The notes beneath the pieces are model-generated. The model worked only from the letters and a program-made list of their open reading frames with translations, was not told the DNA's origin and made no database searches. DNA of 64,000 nt, from NCBI GenBank assembly GCA_027405735.1, contig JAPEHQ010000003.1, forward strand, positions 1,984,001 through 2,048,000, given 5' to 3'. A program made the translations under genes and the position numbers. The DNA is from Mucor racemosus. Lineage: Eukaryota > Mucoromycota > Mucoromycetes > Mucorales > Mucoraceae. Shown here piece by piece: positions 24,277 through 36,559 of this stretch. Numbering within the stretch: the stretch's first letter is position 1; every line of letters starts with the position of its first letter.

Positions 24277-25686
24277 AGCTCAAAAACACCACCAATTAAA
24301 AAGAATATGCCTAAATAATTAAACTCTGTAATGTTTGCTATCATTTAATCTCCGTTTACACGGAATCTTCATCTACACTCCCAGTTGTGCCTCTCTCCAA
24401 AAACTCCCTTCGAATCTTTACTTGAAAAATCACCCTTAAATCCATCTGTGTTATAATAAATAAAAAAAAAAAAGATACATATATGATGTATATCTGTGCA
24501 AAGAAAGTAAATAAACCAAGCACATACATACAAAAAAACGTGGTTACTAATCGGAATTTAATCTCAGCTTTCAACATTAATTACATTTTACATGATAAAC
24601 TATCAATTGAAACTTCATTTTTTATATATATGGGATACGTCTCAAAAGTTAATTGGTTTTTTCTCTTTTGGCTACGCTTACATATCGAGTTTTTTTATAG
24701 TTTAGTATTATAAAAGTTTTTTTTTTTGTCATGTTTCGTCTGAGTTGAATGTCCGAAGCAATCTCGTTTTTTTTTTTTTTTTTTTTTTTTTTTTTGTAAT
24801 CAAATAGATTTAGATTTCTTTTTGTTCAGGCTTTCTTTTTTTTTTTCTTTTTCATACAACATATACAAAAATTATTTTGTAACGCAAAAACAAAATATTT
24901 GAAAGAAAGATTATCACAGTAAGTTAAGACTCCTTTTGAACACACATCATGATATTATACATCTTTTTTTTTTTAAATTATTTGATTTTGATGGTTAAAA
25001 ATTGTTGTTATCTCTTGGCGAAATATTGTCAATATTGTATCTTTTGCCTGGTTATTTTTACCCTATTTTTCTCGAGCCATTTTTTAAAATGTAATCTCTC
25101 ATCTGGTTTTTATTGAAAACTGGATGATTTATTCATTTTAGATTTATTCAAAACATCAAGTCAGATTACAGCGGCGATGTCCTTGTACACAAATGTTGAA
25201 TTTGGCTTTTTCCCTTTTTGTAATTGACAAATATATCATGTACATGGACATATTTATTTTGTTTATGTGTGTGTGTACATGTTGATCAATTATTTTTTAT
25301 ATTTTTTCCCCCTTTTTTTCTATGAATAATGGCATTTTATTGCTCTCGGTCCATGGCGAAAATGAGCCATTGCTCCCCCAATTTTTGGTTTTTTATAAAT
25401 CCTACCGAGCAAAAGATACTTCATTGACATACTAACCGAAAAAGATTTATAACTTTTTTTAATCACATTTAAAAAAGAAAAAAAAAAAGACGTAACGTTA
25501 AAAAAAAATCAGAAAAATTTTTTTTCGACTTGGAGAAACCCTTGCAGCAAAAAAAAATTATTATTTTATTTTATTTTTTTATATCCCTTTCTTTTTCTTC
25601 TCTTTCTAATCCAGTTTTTCTCACATTCATTATTAGGAACTCCTCTATTTTCTCAGTTTTTATCGTTCTTATAATCAATAATTAAA
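24277..25686. other. intergenic / long T-rich leader
   Basis: 1.4 kb with many T tracts, including 29 T in a row at 24,767-24,795. A minus-strand frame at 24,356-24,444 preceded by an AACACAG acceptor-like site ends in TTGSVDEDSV, but nothing upstream joins to it. The T/C-rich stretch just before 25,687 is probably promoter and leader of the Zn2Cys6 gene. Confidence 0.5.
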
Positions 25687-26922
25687 ATGCAATCCATGCC
25701 ATACTACCAACAACAACAAGGTTATCAACCTCAAGCTCCTTATCAAGCCCAACCTCAAGCACCTAATGTCTTGAATAATGGTCCCATGATGACTCATCCT
25801 AATGGACTTCCCCCCATGCAACATCCCGGTATTCCTGATCAATCCCAACAAGCTGTTACCTCTGGTTCTCAACAAGCTCCCAAGAGAAAGCAAGTAAAGA
25901 ACGCATGTAGTAAGTGGATTTCTTTATTTATCATTTTGTGCTATTGTTTATATTATATTTTTGTTATACATATTAATTTTTTTTTTTTTTTTTTTTTTTT
26001 AAAAGCCAACTGTCAAAAAGCTTGTAAGAAATGTGATGATGCCAGACCCTGTCCTAGATGTATCAAGTATGGTATCGCTGAAACCTGTGTAAACTCTGTT
26101 AGAAAGGAACGTAAGAAGGGTATCAAGCGTGGTCCTTATAAGAGAAGACAAAAGACTGGTGGTAAGTGTTTGGGAAAGGAAAAAATGATGCGATATGATT
26201 GCACAATGTCAAAAAAAAAAATTTTTTTTTTTGACATGTAATTTTTCTACGCGTCTCGTTATATATGGTTATCTAATTATTTTTTAGAGGAAAAGCCTCG
26301 TAAGAATGCTGCCGAGATGAACACTCCTGATCAAAATGGTCAACCTGCTCAATATGCTCCTGCTATGCGTGGACCCGCTATGCCATTTGGTTATCCTAGC
26401 AACTTGAATCAATATGGTCAACATTACGATCCCTATGGTCAATATGCTAATTATCACAAAGATCAAATGATGCCTCAACCTTATGTTGTTAACCCTGTTT
26501 ATCCTCCTATGGGTTACCCCGTCATTGTTCCCGGTGGTGATAACAATAATCAACAACAGCAACAACAGCAACAACAACAACAACAACAACCAGGTCAACA
26601 ACAACCCCAATATCAACACAATAACTATATGATGCATCAAGGTACTCCTCAACAAGCTCCTCGTCCTCCTATGATGGGCCAACATGGTGAACATGTCATG
26701 CATCAATCACCTGCTGGTAGTCCTCAAGTCTATTATCAACCAGGTCAACCTCAGCAAGGTCAACCTCAACAACAACAACCTCAACAACAACAAACTCAAC
26801 AACATAGCCAACCTCCTTCTCAAAGAAATAGCCCTCATTTGTCTGAAGCTGTCAAGACTGAGCCTGTTCCTTCTGCATCTACATCAACCAACACCACCTC
26901 ATCTCCCGATTCAGGTAATTAG
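25687..26922 (+). CDS. Gln-rich Zn2Cys6 transcription factor
   Basis: Three exons, 25687..25909, 26006..26161, 26288..26922, 337 aa. The first intron splits the zinc cluster after its first cysteine; joined, it gives CTNCQKACKKC then CPRCIKYGIAETC, the C-x2-C-x6-C-x5-C-x2-C-x8-C Zn2Cys6 pattern, followed by the basic linker RKERKKGIKRGPYKRR. Both flanks are Gln/Pro/Tyr/Met-rich with a 12-13 Gln run, as in activation or prion-like domains. No fungal_trans middle-homology domain is present, so this is a short member. It is expected to be nuclear and to bind DNA; target genes unknown. The last exon is read to TAG at 26922. A GTAATT donor-like site overlaps that stop, so one more exon cannot be excluded. 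Confidence 0.85.
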
Positions 26923-29900
26923 TGAAGGAGGATGTTTTTTTAAAACAACAACAACAACAACAACAAAAAACCTTGTTCTGCTATTCTTTTTTCTTTAAAA
27001 ACACACATTTACAAACACAATTTCAACGCACTTTTTTTTTCTCATTTCATGATTGCTTTCAATATACAAATATTTAATTATTTTCTTGTACTATTTCTTT
27101 CTCTTTTATTTTTTTCTTTTTTCTCTTTTCTCTTGCTTCTTTTTTCTTCCATGACAATCTTTTTTTGAAAAAAAAAATTTCTTTTTTAGCAGAACAAATT
27201 CCACTACCAAAAAAAAAAAAAAAAAAAAAATTCCCCTTTTTAAAACACATGTACACAACACCACAATACAACACACAAGCCAAAAAATCACATAAACAAT
27301 TAATAAATAAATTTAGAATTATATATATACATATATCAATACAAAATGTGTGTACTACGACATTGTAACGCGCGCGTGTTCTGTTTCATACGTTTTATTT
27401 ACACAAAGCAATCTAATCGAAAACATCATCTGTTTCGTCTTCCGCCTTAAACTAAACTGAAAAAAAAAACTGGATTTAGAATGGCATCATTCTTGAGCCA
27501 TCAGATAAAGAAGAAATCTCAGTTTGTGTATTTTGTACACAATAATACACAATAATACACACAGACATTTTTCATTTCCCTTGTATACAATGACCGAAAT
27601 GTTTAAAATCATCAGATGGAAAATTACAAGAATCTTAATTGAAAGAATATTTTTGGGAAACTATCATTTCTTATTACCATTTTTCTAGTTACCGAAATGT
27701 TCCGTAACATCTTTGCTATCTTTGTATCATTTTTTTTTTGTAAATTTCGTGTAATACCATCCTGTAAACAAGTGGTCCATCCCAAGGTGCTTAATGGAGC
27801 GGAAAGTGTAAGTTTTAAGTTTATGTATCTCATGTGATAATTTATCAAAAGTAGCTGCACTTTCATCATTAGATTACACTGGTTCGCGCTCATTTTTTAA
27901 GCTATTACAATTTACTTTACCTTGGAAACTGATCGAGAAATGTGAGAGCTGTCAGCTAAATTCTCTTATTTTCCATATATATACTGCTTATTTTTTGAAT
28001 TTCCGCTAAATCCCAAATGGGAGCGTCGTTTGATGAAAATGCCACAATTTAGATTTTGTCGCACATTTCCAGGATTATCTCGAGAAATCTTATAGTAACC
28101 ATATATTGCGCTTTAATGGTTTTCTGTAGAGATTCTGACAGCAAATCTAATGGTATTATTTAAAATTAAACTTTACACTAAAATTTTTTTGTAATTTGGA
28201 TAATTCAAAATAACGGTTTTTAAGGGAAAAGTCTAAAATCTCAATAAAAAATAAGCAATTAAAAAATTGTATATAATAAAGTGAAAAATTACACTCATTT
28301 TGAGCTTAGGAACACTATATTTACTTCCATTTTTTTGCAGTGAAAAATCCAATCATCTGATTTTTTCGATTTGGACGTATAGTAGCAAGGATGGCGAGAG
28401 GTCAACATGAGGTATTTTCATATCTGAGTAAATTTGAACTAATGCAACAGAAAGCAACTATGAGATGAGAGAAATAGTTCTGACTGACTCTGGGCTCCAG
28501 GAACTGCTTAAAGACATCAAATTTACATCATCAAAATTGGCGACTAATAGTTGTTTTTCTCAATAAATTATAGATTTAATGATCACTCGTATAATAAATT
28601 GTTTCCGTTTATTCCTTTCAATGATGTTTAAAGTATATGAGAGTATATTCCCATCCAAAAACTGGGCTTTGAAGCGCCTCTATCTGGGACCATAGCTGTT
28701 GTTGCTGTTGTTGTCACGTACCTGGATTGACTAAAAATGCATGATTTAGAGCCATAATTCTTTTCGGCGACCCACAACTGCTTTGTCGGTGGAGATAAAG
28801 CAATTACGACTTGTTAATATATGATTGTTCGACATGTATCGTATCTAGGCATATTTGGTGTACCGTATTTGTTACGCAAAAATGCAGTACTACTATAACT
28901 TGAAAAGATAAGCTTTACTAAAAACTATTTTAGGGCACCATTTTTCCTTATTTTTTCTAAAAAAAAAATCCCATATTATATTTTATATACTACTAATTAT
29001 ATTCAAAGAGCTTTTTTTTCTTTAAAGTGTTTTGCATTTGATCAAAAATCCTTTAAAAAGAATTAAATACTAGTTCATTACAGTAAGAAAAACTAATTTA
29101 AATTCCGCTTGTTGCACGTTCGATTTTTTTTGTTCATTTTTTACAAAATTTGACAATCTTTACATTTGATCGCGAATTTCTCAAAATTTAGTATGAAAAG
29201 CAATTAAAGCTTAATAAATAAAATCTGTGCAACGTTTGATTGCGAATTCAATGGTGCCCTTTACTCACAAATTTTTCACTAAAAATGTGTTTCAAATCAA
29301 GAAAGTATGAAAATCAGTAATTCGATGAAAAGTCAACATTACCAATAATAAGATATCAAATAATTAACTTGGTATAAATAAGTAAAAAATTCTAATTATT
29401 TTTGATTTGCGATTTTGGCGCTAAAATTAAGATTTAGCGATTTGGAGCGATTTGGAGCGATTCGGACGTGTAGTTGCAAGGGTTTGAACGGCGAATTTTG
29501 ATGATCCCAAGAATTTGAGGTTCTAAAAATGTCTAAAAGCGCGGCAAAAAAATTCGTGTTTTAGGTGAATTTCGCAAATAAAGCGCGATCATGATATATT
29601 GCACATACTACCATCAATCAAGCATTGATATATTTATTCAAACTTGGCTTAAATGATTTTTTTTTAATGGAAACAAGCCGTTGATTCTAAAAATTTAAGC
29701 TTTTGGATTTTCAATTACAGTTGTTTCAAGGCCACAAGATGTTTGTAAAAATGTAAATGTAGACCAATATATATGTTCCGTATATGTTTTATACATGCTA
29801 CAACACTTGATTCAAAGAAAAAAACTTTATTTTATCTTTCGAAAAAAATTCCCATTAAAATTACACTCTAAATGAAATCTCCTCCCCACATTTTATTGAA

Positions 29901-29929
29901 TTTTATACATATTTACTCCAAACTCTTAT
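26923..29929. other. intergenic, decayed repeat sequence
   Basis: 3 kb without a supportable gene. A 22-A run lies at 27,209-27,230. A short minus-strand frame near 27,725-27,860 (TFDKLSHEIHKLKTYTFR) has coding-like composition but is bounded by stops and may be a transposon relic. Two similar pieces, CGATTTGGACGTATAG (28,369) and CGATTCGGACGTGTAG (29,458), suggest old duplicated repeat sequence. A GCGATTTGGA triplet repeat lies near 29,436. Confidence 0.45.
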
Positions 29930-30790
29930 TTATTCTCTACCTAATTGAGCAGCCAACTCCTTACTACGATCAGTAGCAGCAAACACAGCATTTTTCAAGA
30001 TACTTTCAATATTAGCTCCTTGCATAGACTTAATAGCAGCCTCAGTTGTACCGTTAGGAGAAGTTACTTTTTTGCGTAACGTTGTTAAATCATCTTCTGA
30101 TTCTTGGGCCATACGAGCAGCACCCAAGCAAGTTTGTAAAGTTAAAGCTTTAGCATCCTCACGAGTCAAACCAGCATCCACACCAGCGTTCTCAATAGCC
30201 TCCATCATTAAAAAGAAATAAGCGGGACCACTACCGCTGACGCCAGTAACGGTATCAATCAAAGATTCAGTCTCGACCCATGATAAAACCTTGGAAACAG
30301 AACCCAATAAACGTTCTGTCAATTCCTTTTGCTGTTGTGTAACTGCAGATGTAGCAAATAAGCCTGTAGCACCTTCTCCAATCAAGGCAGGTGTATTGGG
30401 CATAATTCTGATCAAAGGAGCTTGATAGTCTTTAGCATCTAACCAGTTCAAAATAGCAGATGTTTCAATACCTGCTGCAATGGAAATGAGTAATGCAGCA
30501 GGGTTTTTGTGTAATGTAGGGGCCAAGCCTATAACTACAGGACGCAATACTTGAGGCTTGACAGCAAAGATGACGATATCAGCACCATCTACAACTTGAT
30601 CATTAGAGGCACTGTTGAAAATACCAGGATATTTTTCGCTCATAAAATTACGACGTTCATCTAAAAGCTCAGAAAAACGTAAATGTGATTTGGGATGTCC
30701 ATTGTTACAGAGACCACCCAACACGGCTTCAGCCATGTTACCAGCACCGATGAATGCAATTACGGGAAGATCATTTGAAGCAGAAACCAT
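29930..30790 (-). CDS. PRO3: pyrroline-5-carboxylate reductase
   Basis: Single exon, 286 aa from the ATG at 30790; an in-frame ATG seven codons upstream (30811) would add MIIQFIS. N-terminal Rossmann fold with VIAFIGAGNMAEAVLGG binds NAD(P)H. VIFAVKPQ and LIRIMPNTPALIGEGATG follow, and the C-terminal dimerisation domain carries the P5CR signature VSGSGPAYFFLMMEAIENAG...LTREDAKAL. It catalyses the last step of proline synthesis, reduction of pyrroline-5-carboxylate to proline, in the cytosol. Full family length, nothing missing. Divergent from ARF6 (599 bp between starts). Confidence 0.96.
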   Translation of the reverse strand: MVSASNDLPVIAFIGAGNMAEAVLGGLCNNGHPKSHLRFSELLDERRNFMSEKYPGIFNSASNDQVVDGADIVIFAVKPQVLRPVVIGLAPTLHKNPAALLISIAAGIETSAILNWLDAKDYQAPLIRIMPNTPALIGEGATGLFATSAVTQQQKELTERLLGSVSKVLSWVETESLIDTVTGVSGSGPAYFFLMMEAIENAGVDAGLTREDAKALTLQTCLGAARMAQESEDDLTTLRKKVTSPNGTTEAAIKSMQGANIESILKNAVFAATDRSKELAAQLGRE

Positions 30791-31389
30791 ACTGATAAAT
30801 TGAATAATCAAGGTATTTTAACAAGAGGAGAAAAAAAGAGAAAATCAAAAAGAAGAAAAAAATTTAAAACATATTAAAACGATCAGTGATAAAACTGCGG
30901 TCAGCATGTATTATTGGCTGGTCATGATGAGTCGTATCTTTTAAATTACTATTTATGTCAGCTACATTTACGGTACACATAATCTCTTTTTTTCTCCACA
31001 ACAATCTTTTTATGGTTGTTTTCCACGACCAGCTGTTAATTGGTTCATTTCAACATGTTTTAAGGGGATGCAATAAGTTAATATACAACATAAAGTTGGG
31101 GGGAAGGATTTCATAGTCAATGACATGATCTCCAAATGAGTGATGTTTTACCATGCTTTTTTTTCCCTCTTTCTTGTTTTCATATAAATTAACTGATGCT
31201 ACTACTGCCTGTTGCTGCAGTTCTATTTAAACCTCCTTTTCCATGTTGCACTAAATATAATATTTATTTCGGACTTGGATGATTGAATATTGTTTCGTTT
31301 TTCTTTCAACTCGAAATAACAAAAATATACACCCCCCCCTTCCCTTCCTTTTTTTTTTCTCTTCTTTTAACAAATAAATAATACAAGAA
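30791..31389. promoter_or_regulatory. divergent intergenic region (PRO3 / ARF6)
   Basis: 599 bp between starts. A pyrimidine block of CCCCCCC, TTCC and TTTT runs (31,333-31,368) directly precedes the ARF6 start, a common fungal core-promoter feature. TTCATATAAATTAAC near 31,178-31,192 is TATA-like. Confidence 0.45.
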
Positions 31390-31991
<602 letters not shown>

Positions 31992-32174
31992 AATCAATAT
32001 GTAGTTGCTCTTTCCTCCTCCTCCCCTCCCTCTTTGCCTTGAAATGCTCCTTTTTCCTTTGATCTCCTTAATATTATACTATTTTTCTTATACGCTCTTA
32101 TTATCCTTATTATTATTACTATCGCCAATTTTATTATTTACTATTACTATATCACAATCAAATTTAATAAAGAA

Positions 32175-33450
32175 TTATTTATTCAAATGATGTACATGTT
32201 TTTCAAATGATTCATAACATACATGAATGGATTGTATCCAATCTGATGCTACACATTGATCAATTGTCCAACGTGTAACAGGATTTGGATCAAACATGCC
32301 ATATAAGCATTCTTTTTCATCTTGATTACATTTAGATAATGGCAACCAACCATTTTTAGGGCAAGTAGAATAAATGACATATTGTGGATCTTCTTTACAT
32401 GCTTTAAAAAAGGGTATTTGTCGGTAAATCAAGCAATGCCAAGTTACTGCACAACTCCAGACATCTAATGCTCTGCCATCATATTCATCATTATCAAATA
32501 ATTCGGGTGACCAGTAAGGTTCGGATCCACAATGTCCCTGAGATAAACGAGGCTCTACATCAAAGCAAGATTGCACTACATCGGCAACTCCAAAATCAGC
32601 AATTTTAAGTATGCCGTCTGTTGTCATGACAAGATTTTCAGGTTTAATGTCACGATGCGCCACACCGCTTTGATGAATATGCTGTACACCTAGTAATAAT
32701 TGTTTAAATAAACAATCAATCTCTGCATCTGTAAGATCAAATTGTTGCAAGATTGAGAAAACGTCACCGCCTGCACACTAATCATTATATTATAAGTAAA
32801 ATGTATGCATAATATAATATATAAAAAGATAAGCCTACATATTCCATTACTGAACACCATCGCCCTTTCTTATCTTTTAATAAATCAAATACTTGTATCA
32901 CATGCTGATGGCCCAATGTCTTTGAGATACAAAATTCACTTGACATTCGCTTGTCATAACCTTTTCGGCTTTCTTGTCCATCTCGTTTACGAAATGTTTT
33001 GATAGCAACTACTTTTTTATCATCCGTTAGTACTCGAAGTTTAGCTGTTGCTCCACGACCAATTGTTTTTCCTTTGCGATGATTTTTATATTTATCTTGT
33101 AGACAAGATGGTTGTGCACGTTCTGATGTAGGCGTAGAACATGCAGATGACGGTGAAGGGGGAAGATATAAACTGCTATTACTGTTACTTATAATTGGTG
33201 TGGTTAATATATTGGAGCTAATGATGGGCGCTTCGTCCGGTAATAATAAAAAATTGGACTCCAATGTGCCCGGTCTTGGAGAAGGGGGAGATGATCGTAA
33301 GGATAAATTTGATAATTTTCGAGTGAGAGATGCAAATGGTTTATGCGAGCTTGATGTCAATGAAGGTGATGGTGATGGAAGTTTATCATATCCATCATCT
33401 GGAGATGGTGGTGCTGGTGATAATAAGATAACTGGTTGTATAGTTGACAT
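32175..33450 (-). CDS. Hal4/Sat4/Npr1-type fungal serine/threonine kinase
   Basis: Two exons, 33450..32839 and 32777..32175 (61-bp intron), 404 aa. About 125 Ser/Pro-rich N-terminal residues precede the kinase: IGRGATAKLRV loop, VVAIKTF with K151, MEYCAGGDVFSIL, HRDIKPEN (D247), IADFGVAD (D265), then GHCGSEPYWSPELFDNDEYD and LDVWSCAVTWHCLIYRQIPF. The CAGGD hinge, the GSEPYWSPE segment and the WSCAVTWHCL wording belong to the fungal-specific Hal4/Hal5/Sat4/Npr1 group, which stabilises nutrient and ion transporters at the plasma membrane. The ATG at 33450 is preferred; the in-frame ATG at 33525 would add a hydrophobic MLQRICYRFAV leader. Which paralogue it is cannot be decided. Confidence 0.9.
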
Positions 33451-33722
33451 TATAGAAAAGAGAAGAAAGAAGAAAAAAAGAAGAAAGGGATAGACGGCAA
33501 ATCTATAACAAATTCTTTGCAACATATATTTATATATAAAATATCACTCATTTATTTATTTGTATAGGCTTATCTGCCCTTTCACACTCACTCTCACTCT
33601 CTACCCCCCTTAGTTGAGAGAGAAACTCCTGTTTTATTCATTTATTTCCCTTAAACCTAACCGTTTTTATATATAACATGGCATGCATCATGCAAGCTGA
33701 TAAGAATTTATTTATTCGGCTT

Positions 33723-34223
33723 TTAAGGTGCTGATGATGATGATTCTTCCAGATTTGGCATACGAAGTACCTTTTTATCTTCATTTTTAGCATGTTGAGT
33801 TATCATCTGCAATACCTTGGAGTCTTGCCATTTTTGTGGAACAGGCTTCTTGTTTGTAGACCAATAAAAGATATCCCAATCTGGTTCATCCAACAATTTA
33901 TCGTATTCTTCCAATTGTTCATGACTGAATTTAGGCAACCAAATTTTGGCAAATGTTGATAATAGGAGGTCAGTTTCTAAAATGCCTCGCTTACGACTTT
34001 GGTAAGTCAATCTACGACGTTTATTTTCTGTTTCTTCATTTGGACGAGGAATGGGTGGCAGGTTGGGATATGAACTGTCCAAGGCTGCTTCGGAAGAGTG
34101 ACGAATAGCCAAGTCGGGAAAAGGATCTTCACTCTTTCTATTAAACAAAGGACGCAATGTGCTGATAGAACGAGACACTGGGCGTGCTATCATTTGGACT
34201 TTTCTTGCTCTGGAAAGTAACAT
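33723..34223 (-). CDS. SDHAF2: succinate dehydrogenase assembly factor 2 (Sdh5/SDHAF2)
   Basis: Single exon, 166 aa from the ATG at 34223 (an in-frame ATG 12 codons upstream is less likely because it breaks the presequence). MLLSRARKVQMIARPVSRSI is an Arg/Ser-rich amphipathic mitochondrial targeting sequence. The domain reads RRLTYQSRKRGILETDLLLS, LPKFSHEQLEEYDKLLDEPD, WDIFYW, the SDHAF2 fold including the RGxLExDLLL helix. The factor promotes FAD attachment to the succinate dehydrogenase flavoprotein in the matrix. It lies 272 bp upstream of the kinase start on the same strand, with a separate promoter. Confidence 0.94.
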   Translation of the reverse strand: MLLSRARKVQMIARPVSRSISTLRPLFNRKSEDPFPDLAIRHSSEAALDSSYPNLPPIPRPNEETENKRRRLTYQSRKRGILETDLLLSTFAKIWLPKFSHEQLEEYDKLLDEPDWDIFYWSTNKKPVPQKWQDSKVLQMITQHAKNEDKKVLRMPNLEESSSSAP

Positions 34224-35766
34224 CGTGGTTTGATGAAAAAAGAAGGTGAAAAAACTCAAATCTCACCCCCCAGACTACTAAGCAGGGCCTGCTTTGTTTT
34301 AACTAACATTTAGCCAATGAAATATGCTTGAACCAGTCCCCAGTGAAAAGCATGCGCTTATCATATAATATACAATTGATAATTAAAGTTGAAACTAACA
34401 AAAATAACTTAATGAGATAATTTACAGAAATATCAACTAATTACGGGATATATTCTCAATTTTGGAATAAAATGCATCAAGTCTGTGTAAACGAATTTTA
34501 ATCAAATATGAAGCTGGTGTTACTATTTTTAAATTGCCTTTTCGACGATGAAAAAAGAAAAAGGATATTGTTTTGATTTTCATTAAAACCGAATGTTTTT
34601 AATCAAATGGTCATTTATAAAAGTCTTGGCTATTCAAAAGAGCTTGTGTAGTTCAGGTTTATTTGATATTAGCCGTTGAATTGAACAATGTAGATCAACA
34701 TTTACAGGTAAATGTTGCGGGGTATTTATTTACTGAAATCACGTAAATCTATATACTGAATGGTAAATAGCCTTTGTGTTTCCAAAAAAGATATATTCTC
34801 ATTTCAATTTAGTGATTACTATGGCATTGATGGCATGGAAATTTGTTTTTGTTATATTTTATTGAGTCGAACTTTTCTAACGAAGAAAAAACACTGTATA
34901 TTAATCATGTTGTATAGTCAACCTGTAACATATTTGGAGATTTATAATTGAATAGCTTTGATAAAAAAGCTTCAATTAAATTGAAGCAGCTTTTTTTTTT
35001 ATATATATGAAAGATTTATTCCATATGATAATTGGATGTTAATACTTTTTTGTGTCTCGATGCATGTAGTAGTTAAAATATATATATCATGTCTATTACT
35101 GTATGTATACAGAATACAATATCATGCATAAATAAATCATACATATTATAATTTAGACAGCTAATACGTTGTTTTGGGTTATTGTCTCAATGCTGTATAA
35201 ATATATCATGTACGTTGGTTCCATAATTTGTTTTCATTTCCGTATATATCGAATATTGAATTATGTAATGAATCAAATCATCACTATAATAATTTACAGC
35301 AGTAGTGCTCATCTCAAATGTTCCTATAAATACTACAAGGAAATCTTTCCATAATTTCTTGTAGAATTATCTATCTTTCTTCCTCTTTACATCCTTATTT
35401 ATTTTCCTTGATAAATACCTAATTCACAAATAAGAACATTAACCTTCCTTCAACCAATGTTGATCGATCTCTAATATTTAATATTAAAAACCATATCATT
35501 AACATATCATTCTGACCTTAATATATAACCAAGATCGCAGATCGTTACAAATTAGACCCTATACCAATATCAAGATAGACCGAACAAATTACAACAATTT
35601 TTTATGGCAAATTATTTGTGTTATTAAAATCACTTTCTCCTTTGTTTCTTATCATATCAAAGGTCATCTTACAACTACAACAAAAAAACAAAGGCGAAAT
35701 ATCACGTGATTATAAACGCATTTATGTTGTTTATATTTTATTTTAAACAAAAAAAAACACAGCAAG
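34224..35766. other. intergenic
   Basis: 1.5 kb AT-rich with no gene. A perfect 9-bp hairpin at 34,969-34,987 is followed by a T11 tract. It leads into the tRNA gene. Confidence 0.55.
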
Positions 35767-35839
35767 GCTTCCTTGGCTCAGTCGGTAGAGCGTTAGTCTC
35801 ATAATCTGAAGGTCGCCAGTTCGATCCTGGCAGGGAGCA
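35767..35839 (+). tRNA. tRNA-Met (CAT), elongator type
   Basis: 73 nt, no intron. Acceptor GCTTCCT pairs with AGGGAGC (one G-T), followed by genomic A. D-arm GCTC...GAGC, anticodon loop CTCATAA with CAT, T-arm GCCAG-TTCGATC-CTGGC paired completely. The T-T at the base of the anticodon loop and AGTCTCATAATCTGAAGG are the same as in elongator tRNA-Met of other fungi. A U-rich terminator, six T, follows at 35,843-35,848. It is the only functional gene in a 16-kb gene-empty stretch. Confidence 0.95.
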
Positions 35840-35842
35840 TCC

Positions 35843-35848
35843 TTTTTT
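35843..35848 (+). terminator. Pol III terminator of tRNA-Met
   Basis: Run of six T starting three bases after the last tRNA base. Confidence 0.85.
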
Positions 35849-36559
35849 GCATATTTTTGGATTTGTAGTGTATGAAGCCATATACCAGTTTGTTGAGCAT
35901 TTATAATAATAGTATAGATATTAGAACTTAAATGTCAAACTTAATAAAAATTGTCTTTTAACTTATAACAGTATTTGTCTCATTACATTATTATTATCAC
36001 GACAATAATTTCATGAATTAGTTTCAATTGCATATTTTATATGAATATGCAAAAAATGTTAAGTCAGATACTGAACATTAGTAAAAAAATATCTGTTCTA
36101 TTCTTTTATCTATAATTTTAACCAAATTGTAATAGATCAATTGGTTGTCAATCTGGATATATAATATGGAGGGTTATTATGCGAGGTTGGTGTTATTAAT
36201 TGTAATTGCTATTGCTAGTATACGATCATTACCTATTGTTGATTATATGGGATTATATAATAATTGGTTATAAGTAATAATATATATTTATTTGGATTGT
36301 GGTTATAAGTATAAAAAGGGAGAAGAAAGAACAGATAAATTCACTAATGTGCACTTGATCCGTTCTTGGTTATTATTTATATATGCGATTTGCTTATGTA
36401 ATGTAACTGGATCACTACACAAATAAACTTATTAAACACAATCATAACTGACCTAATTACTTAATACTACTTGTAACATACTAATCACACTAAATACATA
36501 GTAAGTATTGATCAAAATAATAGTCAATTACAATTAAAAACGCCAACAACGTCCACTTA
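35849..36559. other. intergenic, LTR-like composition
   Basis: No gene. TATAAAAAGGG at 36,311-36,321 and AATAAA at 36,422 lie 100 bp apart, as in a fungal LTR, but no convincing TG...CA ends or target duplication were found. Confidence 0.4.

Noticed and set aside
24356..24444. Minus-strand exon-like frame ending TTGSVDEDSV
   Set aside because: An acceptor-like site precedes it, but no upstream exon is visible within the T-rich region, so a gene cannot be supported.
26917..27260. Extra 3' exon of the Zn2Cys6 gene using GTAATT at 26,915
   Set aside because: The downstream exon would run straight into a 22-A tract; the in-frame TAG at 26,922 is simpler.
36130..36490. Possible solo LTR (TATAAAAAGGG and AATAAA)
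   Set aside because: No TG...CA boundaries with a target-site duplication and no second copy in the window.
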